Shown here piece after piece: positions 49,735-61,960 of a DNA stretch of 64,000 nucleotides. The notes beneath the pieces are model-generated. The model did no database searches and had not been told where the DNA came from. It saw only the letters and a list, made by a program, of their open reading frames with translations. Both the position numbers and the translations under genes were made by a program. Position 1 is the stretch's first letter. Every line of letters starts with the position of its first letter. The DNA is taken from positions 1,014,501 through 1,078,500 of the forward strand of contig JARHVA010004252.1 in the NCBI GenBank assembly GCA_037957365.1. The letters are read 5' to 3'. This DNA comes from Torreya grandis. Lineage: Eukaryota; Streptophyta; Pinopsida; Cupressales; Taxaceae.

Positions 49735-50258
49735 GGACTAGTGTGATGGTTTGAATGATCTTGTAGCTATATTGGTTTGTTGTATGTAGTGAATAGGTAA
49801 AACTACCTTAGTGGTCTTGCTTGTATTTTTGCTTGCTCTTTGAAAATAATTGCCAACCCTTCTAAATAAACTTTGAATGGGATTTTATAGAGATCTATTG
49901 GTCATGGGTCAAATACAATAATGCTAGGCTAACATAATGAAGAAGAGGAATTAGGAAAAAATGGTCACCTAAGCTCAAAATGTGATTGCATAGGAGCACT
50001 GGAAAGGGGACACCCTAGGGTCTAGTGCTATAGTCCAACTTGGGCACTATTTTCTTGAGGGTACATGACATGAGGGGATGGAATAAGCATGATAAAAGGG
50101 TCCTAACTAAGATATAATGAGTTCTTGAAACCCTATAGATGATTGGTAATTAGTGAAAAGATGATTAGAAGGGTCATGAGAGTCATGCAAGATGGACCTA
50201 TGGATTGGGTGTCATGAACCACACTCAAGCTAAAAATTTCACATTTTATATGACTACA
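49735..50258 (-). repeat. 3' LTR of element D, proximal half
   Basis: It aligns with 55585-56111, roughly 80-85% by eye. The LTR start TGTAGTCATATAAAATG reads on the minus strand from 50258. With 35001-35682 the LTR totals 1206 bp, against 1213 bp for the 5' LTR. Confidence 0.9.
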
Positions 50259-50274
50259 TTTGCCCCCTTTTATT
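50259..50274 (-). other. Polypurine tract of element D
   Basis: On the minus strand 'aataaaagggggcaaa' directly precedes the LTR start TGTAGTC. This is an excellent match to the plant Gypsy consensus and proves that this is the 3' LTR. Confidence 0.85.
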
Positions 50275-50975
50275 CTAGTGATGCATCAAAGCAAAATATT
50301 AATATTAAGGAAAAATAGAAAGTGTACTTGAACTTACTTATAAGGGTGAAGCCCATGAAACTGTGTGATGTTGGGTGTGTGTAGAGCTAACACATCATGA
50401 AATTTAGATCTAAAAAAAATAAAGATTAGATCAATTCTTACTAGATACACTATATATAAAATAAGAACATACAAAATCTAGGTAAGAGAGAGAGGAAGAT
50501 AAATGAATGAATACACTTCATCAGGTACACAAACCAATACGAAACTTATTATGATGCTGAGTGATGTTGGATGTGTTGGATATGCTACATATGTGATGTA
50601 CCAAAATTAATATCATGAATGGAGCTGAGTGATAAATTCCCCTAGAGTGGCTCAAGAATGTAAAGGCTGGTCCTTTGACTCTATCAACACCCACTACGTG
50701 AAGCTATGTGATTTTTCATGTGTTAATTAATGTTTGGACTATGTGTCCAATCCCTCTAATTAGGTGGCTCAATAATATAAAGGTTAGCTAGTTCTTTGGC
50801 TCCATCATTGCCCCATGAGGTGAAGCTATAAACTGAAATAGGTATGAATGTGTGTCATATGATATGGATCTTGAAGCCCACGAACGCTATGTAATCTAAA
50901 AATGTGGTGTGGATAACTAAATGTGTACTAGAAACTAGACCAATCTTGGCCAACTTGGAAAAAAGGTGGAGATTA

Positions 50976-51062
50976 GGCTCGTATAAAAGCCACTCCAAAA
51001 ATGGGCCATAGGCTTATGTGGAAGCCACTTAGAAATGTAGAGGTTAGGCTTGTATGAAAGCC
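50976..51062. repeat. Three GGCTT…AAGCC hairpins, 35-36 bp apart
   Basis: GGCTC/AAGCC at 50976-50991, GGCTT/AAGCC at 51011-51026 and 51047-51062, each with a 6-nt loop, form a degenerate tandem repeat of about 36 bp. Element E has one at 1640-1655. Confidence 0.75.
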
Positions 51063-51871
51063 ACTTTGAAATGATGCTAAATAGTTACAGATGGAATAAG
51101 GCATGCAACTACTGAGAATGCCTAGGTAATATGTTGAACTCAGAATGAAAAGAAGACCAGTGTGTCATGCACATTACCCCTAATCATTGGTGTTTGTAAC
51201 ATGGATTCTAATATTAAATTTATACCAAATACCCTATCTAAACATAAAAGTGAGAGTCATCATGTTGTGCATGATTCCCCTTATAATTAGATTCTTTGAG
51301 AAAAACTATACTAAAACTATTGAATCTGAACTAGTTTGTATGTGTAAAACTGTAGCTGAGCTTACATTTTTGCTTATTTTTATAAAATCTAGGATTTTTG
51401 TTGTTTGGATAAGAGAACCTAAATAGGACACCCTAGTGTCTAGTGTTATTATCCTTTACTGACATTGAAGACTATTCTATAATCATCACCATTTTTTTCA
51501 TCTATTCTACCTAGTTTGACCTATGATTATTATTCTAAGTGTTCTAGAAACTAATTTCTTGATTGGTAGGAGCTTTGATCTTTGTGACAAAATCGATATT
51601 TGTTTCCCCCTTTTTTGAGGGTAGGAATTAAGACCTTGCAATGACTTCCCTCAGAATAAAGATCCCTACAAGTATATTATGCTACAAAATACATGATATA
51701 ACAATGATAATCAACAAGATATCTAAAGATATAACATGGTTTTTATTTGAGATTGTTATATAAAATAGGGGTATACCTAGATAGATATAATAATTTAATA
51801 GCATATGCAATGTCCTGAATTAAAACTGGAAATGTTAGTTGTTAATTATTAATTTTCAAGGAGGGATGGAT

Positions 51872-51887
51872 CATGATGTGCATCATG
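51872..51887. repeat. CATGATG/CATCATG palindrome in element D
   Basis: A 7-bp perfect stem with a 2-nt spacer, equivalent to 997-1012 in element E. Confidence 0.7.
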
Positions 51888-52146
51888 TAATCCAAGAAGA
51901 AAGATAATGCATGATGTGGATCATGACATGGTAAATAGTTGAAAAGTAATCAAGCAACAAGCACACAAGGAAAGAAGAAATAAGCATACAAGAGTGGCCA
52001 AGGGGACAAGCAAACAAGGGACATGAACACATGTCACTCAAAATGGAAAGAAAGTATACAAGGCATGTTCAAATTCCACATACACATACAATTGAAATAA
52101 GCAAGGTTGGCACAAGGGTCACAAGAACATATAAGAGTATAAGAAA

Positions 52147-52212
52147 AGGACATTAGAAAATGTCCTAATTCACACACAAGAATAGAAGCAAAGAACATTG
52201 GAAAATTTCCTA
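52147..52212. repeat. Hairpin pair of element D
   Basis: AGGACATT-AGAA-AATGTCCT (52147-52166) is a perfect 8-bp stem. The partner at 52193-52212 is degenerate. The spacing, 46 bp, equals that of the pair in element E. Confidence 0.75.
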
Positions 52213-52400
52213 AGGCACATAAGGAGACAAAATAGAAATTGAGAAATTCAATCACATATAGCTATGCAAAGCAAGTAAGGAAGGCATGCAATATACTAGA
52301 AATACAATCAAATATAATTAATCAAAGTAAAAAATGAAATTATGCAAGACATGGAGTACAAGACTAGGTAAATGCTAAGAAATACATAAGTGTTATATAC

Positions 52401-53390
52401 TAGTGAGTGTCAATAGAGTAATCTATGTAAGCTAGTAAATAGTGTTAGTGGTGATGTGATTTGAATAATACCCTAAACCTATATTTTATCCAATCTCAAT
52501 TATTAAATTATACATGAGCTTGTATCATGGCATATGATCCTATGAAAAAGATAAAATGGGCAACCATCTTGCCATGATAACATGCTAATAGATCTGTGTA
52601 ATATGGTAGGTAGTGTGATTAATCCATGATCAAGTAACATATGTATTATAATCTATGGTTGATGTTATGTGTTGTTTGCCTAAATCTGAATGATTGGCTC
52701 TATATCCATAGAGGTAACCATGTGAACTGTATTTTCAAAGTGATCTATCTATGGCCATAAATGTGGAGTGTATCTTGAGAGTGTAGTGTGAGATTATAAG
52801 AGTGATGTAGGATGTGTAATGTGATCTTTATAGTCATCTTGGTACTCTCTTGGGCTAATTAGTGTAAAGCTCAATCCACACAAATAGTCATCTATGAGTG
52901 TGGGTGTCATATCATCATTTTAAGTAGCTTGGGAATCTATATCAATATCATGTAAATATGGTAACTCAAAATTTACCACAAGGGGTAAATGTGATATGAG
53001 AGTCTCATCAACTATAGTAGTAGAAGATGGTAGTGTTATGATAGTATCTATAATTTTAAGAGTAACTATAACCATCAAAAGAGCTATATTTGTAGAATCA
53101 ACTAGTACTATCAAAACTATTGTCGATGATTATATAATTGTAATAGGTCTAGGAACCATGATGGATGGAGTAGTTAGAATAGCTAAAGCTACTATGACTA
53201 GCTAAATATTTGGAGCTAAGGACACAACTGTAAGTGGAGGAGTGTGAGATGTATTAGTCTCTCATATCTCATATGTATGTATCTGATCAAGAGAAATTCA
53301 ATAAGGTGGGGACTGAGAAATGATATGAGGTGTCCCATCTAATGAAATAGTTTAAGATGAATCTATAATTTGATAATATTTGAATGGTTG
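52401..53390 (-). other. Post-protease remnant of element D
   Basis: Where a reverse transcriptase would be expected there is only low-complexity sequence. The minus frame 53114-52920 is rich in Ile/Thr/Val and resembles the unconserved spacer that follows protease in element C. No polymerase motif was found on either strand. Confidence 0.45.
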
Positions 53391-54370
53391 GTTATTTGTT
53401 GGGCATGTGTATAAGTATCCTTCATGGAAAAACTTAACACATTGATGAAGAGTAGAAAGAACTTCCCCCATAGTGTGTATCTAAGGTTGTCCAAGTAAAA
53501 GATTATAATGAAGAGGACCTGATATAACCTGAAACTATGTAGAGAGGGTTTTGGGCCCTACCATGATATCTAAAGTAATGTTGCCCAATGTTTATCATGG
53601 TATATCATCAAACCCTCTAATATTCTTATATGATTTTTTCATGGATGGCATATCTACACCCATGATCTGTAAGAATGTAATATTACATATATTAAGTCTA
53701 GAACCACTATCAACTAGAACTCTCTTAACTACACTAGCTTTGACTTGAGCTTGTATAAATAGTGGTAAATTTTGATCAATAACTATCTGACATGGCATGT
53801 CCTCATGATAAAAATAAATAACATCTTATATACTTTTTAATGTGTTGAACACTGATGAAAATAAAGAAGGATCTAAATCAATGGGCATAGATGTCTGAGT
53901 GAGTGTCTGATAAAGAATGTCCTTGAACACATTAGCTTTCTAAAGTATTTCTAACATGGAAATCTTAGCTAGTGTGTTTTTCAACTGATCAACAATATCA
54001 TATGCCTTATCCATATTTGCTTGTGTAAGTTGGTTGGGCCAAGGATGGGAAGGAATAAGAGGGTGCTAGGGCTCTTGACTAGGTGGGGGAGGCATGGTAG
54101 TATGTGGAGTAACAACTCTAACCACATTATCTACTATTTGTATAGGACTAGTAGTGGCTATGAGAGGAGAGAAAAGATAATTGATAGGTTAAGGTCTTGG
54201 AAGGACAAAAGATGTCAATTGAGCTCTTTGGCAATGGGTAGTGACCTAGGGAAGAGTAAAGTGGACCATGCAACATTACTTATCATGGGATAAAGGCTCC
54301 AAGGGAGGTGACATAATAGGTATCTTAACATGTTTAACAAAATCTCTCTTACTATCATCCATATTATGAA
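53391..54370 (-). pseudogene. gag C-terminal part and protease of element D
   Basis: The minus strand reads VDNVVRVVTPHTTMPPPPSQ, then AYDIVDQLKNTLAKISMLEI (a pre-protease segment shared with element C), then KRVLVDSGSRLNICNITFLQ with an intact active-site D-S-G (Asp at 53709-53711), GNITLDIMVGPKTLST, VISGPLHYNLLLGQP and VLSTLHQCVKFFHEGYLYT. This is a DSGS-type protease followed by the LLGxPW-like signature. It is the only protease in the window with a complete DSG triplet, but stops break the frame on both sides. Gag capsid and everything downstream of protease are missing. Confidence 0.8.
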
Positions 54371-54879
54371 AAATAAACTTTAAATTCAAATAATGAAGCT
54401 TTGTAATAAGAAATGGTAAAATTCATCATTCATGTACATGATAAGACCAAATATGGTCTCCTTATTATTTGTAAGAAATGTAATAAATATGTGTAAATAA
54501 GTGAGATACATTTTTGTTATTATGTGAAATCTAATTTTAGATGTAATGTTATACCTCAACTAGACACATGGACCTAGTATATGCAAATAAGGTTTTTAAA
54601 AATGATATTTTTAAAATTATTAAGGAATTTTAAATTTTAAAGTGAATATTTGATTTAAATATGTAGGTAAAAAATCACAAATTTATTAGAAAATTATTGA
54701 TTTAAAGGGAACTAGTATATGAAACTAGGATTTGGAAGAAAAATATATACATTTTTAAAATTACTATGGAATTTTAAAATTTAAATTGAATTTATGATTT
54801 AAATTGGCAATTAAAAAATCAAAAAAATATTGTAAAAATCAGCAAGGAATTTACCCTAGGGTTTTTATGCACAAACAAA
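54371..54879 (-). other. 5' leader region of element D
   Basis: AT-rich, between primer-binding site and gag remnant, with no coding resemblance. Two blocks with 'attttaaaatttaaa' (about 54625 and 54770) look like a short internal duplication. Confidence 0.4.
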
Positions 54880-54896
54880 GTAACTCAGATTCACCA
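54880..54896 (-). other. Primer-binding-site-like sequence of element D
   Basis: On the minus strand TGGTGAATCTGAGTTAC starts two bases after the LTR end AAATCA. It begins with TGG as required for pairing with a tRNA CCA end. The tRNA was not identified. Confidence 0.55.
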
Positions 54897-54898
54897 AA

Positions 54899-56111
54899 TG
54901 ATTTAATAGTTTTGGGAATATTGGTGTATTGTACCTAATTTAGTTAAATTTATAAGATAATTAAATTAATAAATAATATTTCAATAATTAAGCCATTGAT
55001 TTGTATGATGTAATTGTAATTTAAACCTTTCTAAAAATAGTAATAAATGAAGAGAAATATGTTTAACTTTAACAAGACTAAGATGATTGAGATAGAAACT
55101 GATACTAGATATGTTGGACTAGGACACTATCACAAATCAAGATCTAGATTTCATTCAGTGAAAGGATAGGAGCACCAAAAACAAGACACTTCAGGGTCTA
55201 GTGCTATAGTCTAGGTCCTGCTACTATTGTCTAGACTAGTCATAAAGATCTAAGTTTTTTGGGTTTTGTTCATTGTCCTTGTATTAGTCTACCTATGAAA
55301 TTTAAATTTTTGACTATCGATGAAGCTTCTTGTAGAGATGATTTAATCTCCAAACCTAGATCTTCCTTATGCTTGAACTTGAATGAAAACTTGGAAAAGG
55401 AGGGGGGATTAGTGTGTGTAGGATGCACTAAACATGTATCCATACCCCTTATGTGGGCATGTTGCCTACATATCAATACTATAAAGAGGGATCAATCCAT
55501 ATGTAGTTCTCCCACTGGATGTGCTTTGTGCAATAGTGTAATGAAGATGAAAAAATGCTAAAGTAGGTGTGTTTGAGGTGGATAGGGACTGGTGTGAGGG
55601 TTTGAATGAGCTTGTGGTCATACTAAGTAGATATGTGCAGAGAATAGGGAAAATTACCTTAGTGGTCTTTCTTGTATTCTTTATTTCTCTTTGAAAATTA
55701 TTTCCAACCCTTCTAAATGAAATTTAAATGGGCTTTTATGGAGATTTATTAGTCATGGGTCAAATGCAATCATGCTAGGCTGACATAATAAAGAAGAGGA
55801 ATCAAGGGAAAATGGTCACTTGGGCTCAAAATGTGATTGGATAGGAGCATTGAAAAGGGGATATGCTAGGGTCTAGTTCTATATCCCAACTTAGGTGCTA
55901 TTATCCTAACGATATGGGACCTGTGGGGGATGGAATAAACATGGAAAAAGGGTCTTGACTAAGCTAGAATGAGGACTCAAAATCCTATAGATGGCTAGGA
56001 ATTAGTGAAAAGATGCTTAGAATGGTCATGAGAGTCATGAAAGATGGACCTATGGATTGGGTGTCTTAAGCCACACTCAAGCTACTAATTTTCACATTTT
56101 ATTTGACTATA
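54899..56111 (-). repeat. 5' LTR of element D (1213 bp)
   Basis: On the minus strand it runs from TATAGTCAAATAAAATG (TG mutated to TA) to …CTATTAAATCA. It contains the unbroken site 'ttgaggtggatagggactgg' (about 55569-55588), the empty-site version of C's insertion point in the other LTR. Confidence 0.9.
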
Positions 56112-58515
56112 CCAACTGAAATGTAATTATTACCTTTGACAAATTTTTAAAAATGCAATATGATCATGAGGCTCTATTGAATTTTATTTGATTTGTTATT
56201 TATGCATTTTTAAAAAGAAGTATCTTGCATTTCATTATTTATCAGAGGAAATTATTCTCTTTTTTTTAAAAAGAAATCTGTGGTAAATAATAACTAGATA
56301 ATATGATAAATTGAGTATATAAACAATTGTTACAAAAATTTGGAGTATAGAATATAAATAATAAACCAACTATGGGATCATAGGATAAGACAACTATGGA
56401 AATCATAATGAAATGAGACCAACCTAATCATTAGATGATATGATCTTGAAATTTCAAATATTTTCCATTTATTTAATTTAATGACCATTAACATAATATA
56501 GCTAATGAACATAGTTTTCACTCTTGAGGCATCATTTTTATCACTACTAAATTTTGCAAATTTGTTATCTTGAGAAAAAAAGATCTCAAATTCTATTATA
56601 GATACATAATCCATTACTTAATTGAGATTATTTATTCTATTATGTAAATATGATATAATATGAGAATATTAAAATCTTAATGTAATTTCAAGTCACATGT
56701 ATTAGGCATATCCAACTTTAGGTAGTAAGGAATTTATAGGATTTTTAAAAATCATAGACTTTGACATGGAGTTCTAGTGTTCTAATGTGAAATTCTTAAT
56801 TTGATGATGAATTTGTAATTAATATATAATTTTTTGGTAATTACTTAGGTGAAATGGTATAAGTTGAGTATAAAACTTTGTAAGTCTCTCAAAAAACCAA
56901 CCAGATAATAAAATAAATTGAGTATTGAAAACATTGTGACAAAAAAATAGAGTATAAAGTATAAACTGACTATGGGGAGATAGGGAAAGACAACTAAAAA
57001 AATTGAGGACACAATTGAAAAAATATTCAAAACATTTTCATAATTTTGAAATTATAAACTATATAATAAGGTGTATCGAAATTTCTTAGCCATATCCATA
57101 ATCAATAATGGCCTTTCAAATATTTTTATTTCAATTATCAAACCATGCCAACCAAAATATAATTATTACCTTACACATTTAGAAACAAAATAAAATAAAA
57201 TAAATCTTTGTAGTTTCTATGGTTGGTTGTGTTTACAAAATGTGAACCTCACAGTCGATTCATCTGTATCTTCTTTATTAGGGCTATATACAACTGCTAT
57301 GAAGGCTACTAGAGTAATTAAACAAGTCTTCAAGCTAATGGATCATGTTTCAACCTTACCAAAAATAATAAATAAATGTATGTAACATGATCAAGATTCA
57401 AGATGAGTCTGAAGGAGAGGTTGAAATCAATAATATTTTTTTTATCTTTTATGTCCCAAAAATATGGTTCTCCAAAACTCTTTTTGTGCAGTACATACAA
57501 TAAGATCTTGTGTAGTACTTAATATAAATTAAGTACAGACCTTTGTAGGTCTCTCAAAATACCAACCAAATAATATAATAAACTAAGTATAGAAAAAATT
57601 GTGACAAAATATTAGAGTATGGAGTATAAGCCAACTATGGGGCCATAGGGCAAAACAACTATGAAAAGTGAGGATGACATAACTGAAAAAAATATTCAAA
57701 ACATTTTCAAAGTTTTAAAATTATAAACTATATAGTAAGTTTTGATAAATGTCTTAACCATATCCATAATGAATAATGCCCTTACAAATATTTTTTATTT
57801 CAATTGACAAACCATGCCAGCCAAAATATAATTATTATCTCAAACATTTTAAAGTGAAATACAGTATGAAAACCTCTTTGTAATTTTTATGGTTGGATGT
57901 GTTTTCAAAATGTGACTCATAGTTGATTCATCTATATCTTCTTTATTAGGGATATACACAACAACTATGAAGACTACCAAATTAAGTCATCAAGTCTTCT
58001 AGGTAGTGGATCATGTTTCATCCATGACAAAATCAATAAATAAATGTATGTAACATGATCAAGATTCTAGATGATCCTGATGGAGAGGTTGAAATCAATA
58101 ATGTTTTTTTGGTTATCCTTTATCCAAAAAATATGGGGCTCTAAGACTCTTTTTGTGTATTAAATATAGTAAGATCATGTGAATTACTTACTATAAATTG
58201 AGTATAGACCTTTTTAAGTCTCTCAAAATACCAATCAAATAATATAATAAACTGAGTATAGCAAAAATTGTGACAAAAAATCAAATAATAGAGTATAAAT
58301 CAACTATGGGCCCATAGATAAATACAAAATTGAAAAGTGAGGATAAAATAACTAAAAATAATATTCAAAACATTTTCATAGTTTTAAAATTATAAACTAT
58401 ATAATAAGATCTTCCAAAATGTTTTAACCATACCCATAATCAATAATGGCTTTCAAATATTTTTTAACTAACAAACCATACCAACCAAAATATAGTAATT
58501 ACCTTAAGATTATTA
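56112..58515 (+). repeat. Tandem array, unit about 667 bp, 3-4 units
   Basis: 'aagttgagtataaaact' (56861), 'aaattaagtacagacct' (57527) and 'aaattgagtatagacct' (58195) mark successive units with spacings of 666 and 668. Each continues with 'ttcaaaacattttca', 'ccatgccaaccaaaatata' and 'aatgtatgtaacatgatcaa'. The unit from about 56250 is more divergent. The last unit breaks off near 58515. The right half of the unit split by element D starts at 56112. No coding potential is seen. Confidence 0.9.
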
Positions 58516-60586
58516 TTTCCTAAGTCTTAATTGGTTCTTAATACATTTTAAAAACTAAGTAAAACAAACATGTTATTCCTTTTATATGGTTTTAATGACT
58601 AAAAAACTTAATAATAAATAACTAAAAATATAATTATAAACTTATAAGTTGTAATTGCTACATATTCAAGGCTTAAAAAATTAGGTAGTGTTAAAAGAGG
58701 TTAATGACATAAATTAATTCACAGCCCAAATTCTCAAACCTAATGTATATTTTATTTTTAGCATTGAATGCAATGCAAGTGGAATTAAAGCTATAGGGAT
58801 CGATGTTAAGATATTCCCTAATTTTTTAGTGAATTAACACTGGCATATTGAAGGGCCAAGGAAAAATTTAATGGTGTTCTAATAAGTCACTTGTGGGATT
58901 AATGGAAACTACTCAAATACATATGTGATGTTTTTATTGATTTTCGAGTCATTTATGCAAGCTATTGGTGAGAGTAAAGTTGTTGGTCTAATATAGATAG
59001 TTATAGTTCATTACACTTTAGATACCTCAAATACATTTGGTATAAAATAACAAGGTAGCACCATAATATACTTATGCATCTTTATAATAGTGTTTACAAA
59101 TATTATAGACATATTGTCTTAATCACATAGAACACAAAAATGCATGTACTTGGTATAAAATAACAAGGGAACACCACACTCTATTTATGCATCTCTATAA
59201 TAGAGTTTACAAATATTATAGACATGCTCTATTAATCAAATAGAACATAAAAATACACAATTTTCTAATCAATTATTAGTGTTTTTCCATGAAAATTGGA
59301 TTCACCCAATATTAATTATTAAAATGAAATCTATCTACATGAATCCATGTAAAATTATTGGGGATAAAAAAAATTGATATCCTTCCTTGATAAATCTCAT
59401 ATTTTAGATGCCTAAATTTCAAATTTCAATATGCCAAATTTTTTCATTTTGTTCTTGATAATTGTTATTTGCATTCTCTTCAAAAGTTTTTTGACTTAGA
59501 TTTAGTACTACAAAAGTCTCTAAGTGTAGTGTGTTTGAATAATTATTAGTTAATCTTCTTCTTTTAGATGTAGACTACCAAATTTCTAAATTAGTGTTAA
59601 ATGGAAATCAAGGACATTATATCTAGTTGTATATATCCTCAAGCAAGTACCCAAATTATTTTCAAGCTTATTTATTAACTTTGATTTTAAAAATGAATGC
59701 ACTAAAAAATTCTCTCATCCTCCACTAAGCCCAAAATCATTGTTTAGCATAAATTAGTAAGATTAAAATATTGTGAGATACCATCACATAGTATTTTACT
59801 CAAACTTAAGGTAGTTCAGTGTATAGTGATTGATCCATCTTTTAAAGCAATGTCTAAAAATTTAACTTGTTCCAACATTGTTGTGGAAAATTGAAAATAT
59901 GGCTACATTAGCTTTATCAAATCTAAAATTCCTTCAATTTGCTCACCATTCAATTCTACACTTTTACATAAGCTTTAGGCCAAGGTTTTAATTTTATTCT
60001 AGAAACATGATGATCTAAGTTTTTTTCAATATTGAGGGTACACCATAGACATGGATTGTAGTAGTTCATCTTGAGTAGAATGATCACTAATCTATAAAGA
60101 GATACATTTATTTCATTTCCTTCAAAATGGACCTTACAAAGGATATAACCTCAAGTAATCAATCCCTTATAGAAATATCTTTTTTGAGTCTATTAGATTG
60201 ACCAACAATGTCAAAAATGGGTAGGGGTATTTTATATCCTGACACTTATGCCCATAAATATCCATCTTCATTAAAATGCAAATAATTACTACTATGCTCA
60301 ATATTTGGCATTAAGTTCTAACTTGTGAAATTTTGCCCTATAAATGATTGTTGTGTTAAATACAAATTATCAAGGGTAAGGCATATTAATTTTATCAACT
60401 TAAAATATTCCTAAATGTACATTATTATTTATTTGTATTTCATTATCATTAAGATGATTTCATATAAAATAGGTAAAATGATGTATAAGGTCAATAATAT
60501 CTCTATATCACTTAATTGAAACAAAATATCTGGAGCTTTTTCTATTATGTGGTGATGTTCTTCCAATATACCCATCAATTACTGAT

Positions 60587-60590
<4 letters not shown>
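58516..60590. other. AT-rich stretch, no recognised gene
   Basis: No LTR or gene could be supported. The minus strand between 60590 and about 59400 may hold the worn C-terminal part of the transposase described at 60650-61960, but I found no convincing motif. Contains the 113-bp duplication at 59038-59263. Confidence 0.4.
59038..59263 (+). repeat. 113-bp tandem duplication
   Basis: 'ggtataaaataacaagg' begins at about 59039 and again at 59152. Both copies continue with 'tttacaaatattatagacat' and 'agaacaca/tagaacata'. Confidence 0.9.

Positions 60591-60650
<60 letters not shown>
60591..60650 (+). repeat. (TG)n microsatellite, about 60 bp
   Basis: Thirty TG units, followed by 'tttgttgg'. It sits inside the transposase-like pseudogene and produces spurious poly(Thr-His) frames. 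Confidence 0.97.
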
Positions 60651-60654
<4 letters not shown>

Positions 60655-61960
60655 TTGGTACACAAAGGTAAATCCATTGAGCATCAACATCCTTAAGTAG
60701 CTTGTTTCCTTGCATTAAACATTCAACAAAAATTTTAAATTGTAAAAATATTTTTAGACTTCTACAAAAGTAGGAATGGATTTCATGAATAATATCTTCA
60801 ACTTTGGGAACTAATGTAAAATTGATCATAATTCTGAATTCCAAATTCATTATATGTGAATGCAATGAATACCACTTCTTTGACCTTGCATAATTAATGC
60901 TTTGTATTCCCCTACACAAATAATATTTCTTGCAATTGAGAAATAATCAAGGCCACCAACCTCTTTCAAATTATTCTTGACTAATTTAAAAAGGTTTGAG
61001 AAGTTTTGAAAAGTTATATTTTATTTAATTTTATGAATGGAAAGAAAATTAAGCTGATGAACATGGTTCAAAACATTGTAAACATGCATACACACCCAAG
61101 AAGTGTTATCAATGGTTATAACTTCATCAAGTGATAATGTTATGTATCTTGAAATCATTATATTCTATTGAATATCCAAATTTTCTACTTGATCAAGATA
61201 GTTATCCTATTCCCAACCACTAGTAGATGACCAATGAGTATTTGGAAATTTATAAATGCCATTTTTTGTACCATGTCCTTATATCCTAGATAATTGATCA
61301 TTGGTTGAATTTTTTTTTAAATGTGAAAAACAACACAATGTTGTAGAGTATTTGACATTTAGATGATTTCCATCATTTTTCCAAAAAAATATGTAATGGT
61401 TCCTCCACATGCATGAATATTTTTTTATTTTTATAGGTATTCATCATATTCACTTGCATACCTAACATTAATAGACTTTTATTTTGTTATCCATCATATC
61501 ACTAATTTCTCCTCTCCATTTATAATTTTTTTCCATACACTTTCCACACATGATTCTTTATGGTATCTAGTTTTAGTTACAAGTGCTTATCCCTCCCTAC
61601 TTTCCAACTACATATCTTACATCTACACTCCTTTGGTGTTTCATCAGTATCTTAATTTAAAATGGGTTCAATGAAAGAATATTTATAAACCCATTCATCT
61701 TGAAAATGCCTTGAAATTTAAAATTAACATGACTTTATTTTTTTAGATTAATTAAAAATTACATGAACTATTTGTGAGGTTGAATTATCAATACTTTCAA
61801 AACCAAATTTTCTTAAATTAGCTATGTCATTATCATTCACATTGATACTAGCATCCATTGTTTGAAATTGATTAGAACCCTATTGAACATGTTCTTGATC
61901 TTGAGAAAGAATGTTGGGTTCTCATTGATTTTATAAACCATTATTTATTGTTAAAGCTTA
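60650..61960 (-). pseudogene. Decayed hAT-type transposase-like gene (zinc finger 862/DUF4371-like)
   Basis: The minus strand reads, in order: FQDEWVYKYSFIEPIL, a Cys-rich segment ECRCKICSWKVGRDKHL followed by LKLDTIKNHV (zinc-finger-like, about 61570-61640), HWSSTSGWE, ITLSLDEVITIDNTSWVCMH (about 61083-61147), NNLKEVGGLDYFSIARNIIC, RSGIHCIH, LVPKVEDIIHEIHSYFCRS, and GNKLLKDVDAQWIYL (about 60665-60710). These are the successive landmarks of the plant proteins annotated as zinc finger protein 862-like, related to hAT transposases. SLDEV is the start of the catalytic-like core. Several stops and frame changes, and a GT tract directly after the last motif, make it dead. Terminal inverted repeats were not found. 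Confidence 0.7.

Larger units (their letters stand above)
50275..52400 (-). other. 3' non-coding region of element D
   Basis: There is no coding region. It is homologous in reverse complement to 400-2360 of element E. It carries the palindromes listed separately (50976-51062, 51872-51887, 52147-52212). The 79-codon frame at 51187-51426 and the minus frame at 52255-52034 show no family features. Confidence 0.7.
35001..56111 (-). mobile_element. Element D: LTR retrotransposon, pol deleted, minus strand
   Basis: It is bounded by LTRs of about 1.2 kb: the 5' LTR at 56111-54899 and the 3' LTR at 50258-49735 joined to 35682-35001. Element C (35683-49734 including one target copy) lies inside the 3' LTR. 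A primer-binding site follows the 5' LTR and a polypurine tract precedes the 3' LTR. The internal part is only 50259-54898 (4640 bp) and contains gag C-terminal and protease remnants but no reverse transcriptase or integrase, so it looks like a non-autonomous deletion derivative. It sits inside a 667-bp repeat unit. The 5-bp flanks are 'tgaat' (34996-35000) and 'ccaac' (56112-56116), only weakly alike. Confidence 0.85.

Noticed and set aside
52996..53205. Plus-strand frame rich in Val/Ile/Thr
   Set aside because: Antisense to the post-protease spacer of element D; composition effect.
55259..55561. 100-codon plus-strand frame with several Cys residues
   Set aside because: It lies wholly inside the 5' LTR of element D, is antisense to it, and is not preserved in the other LTR.
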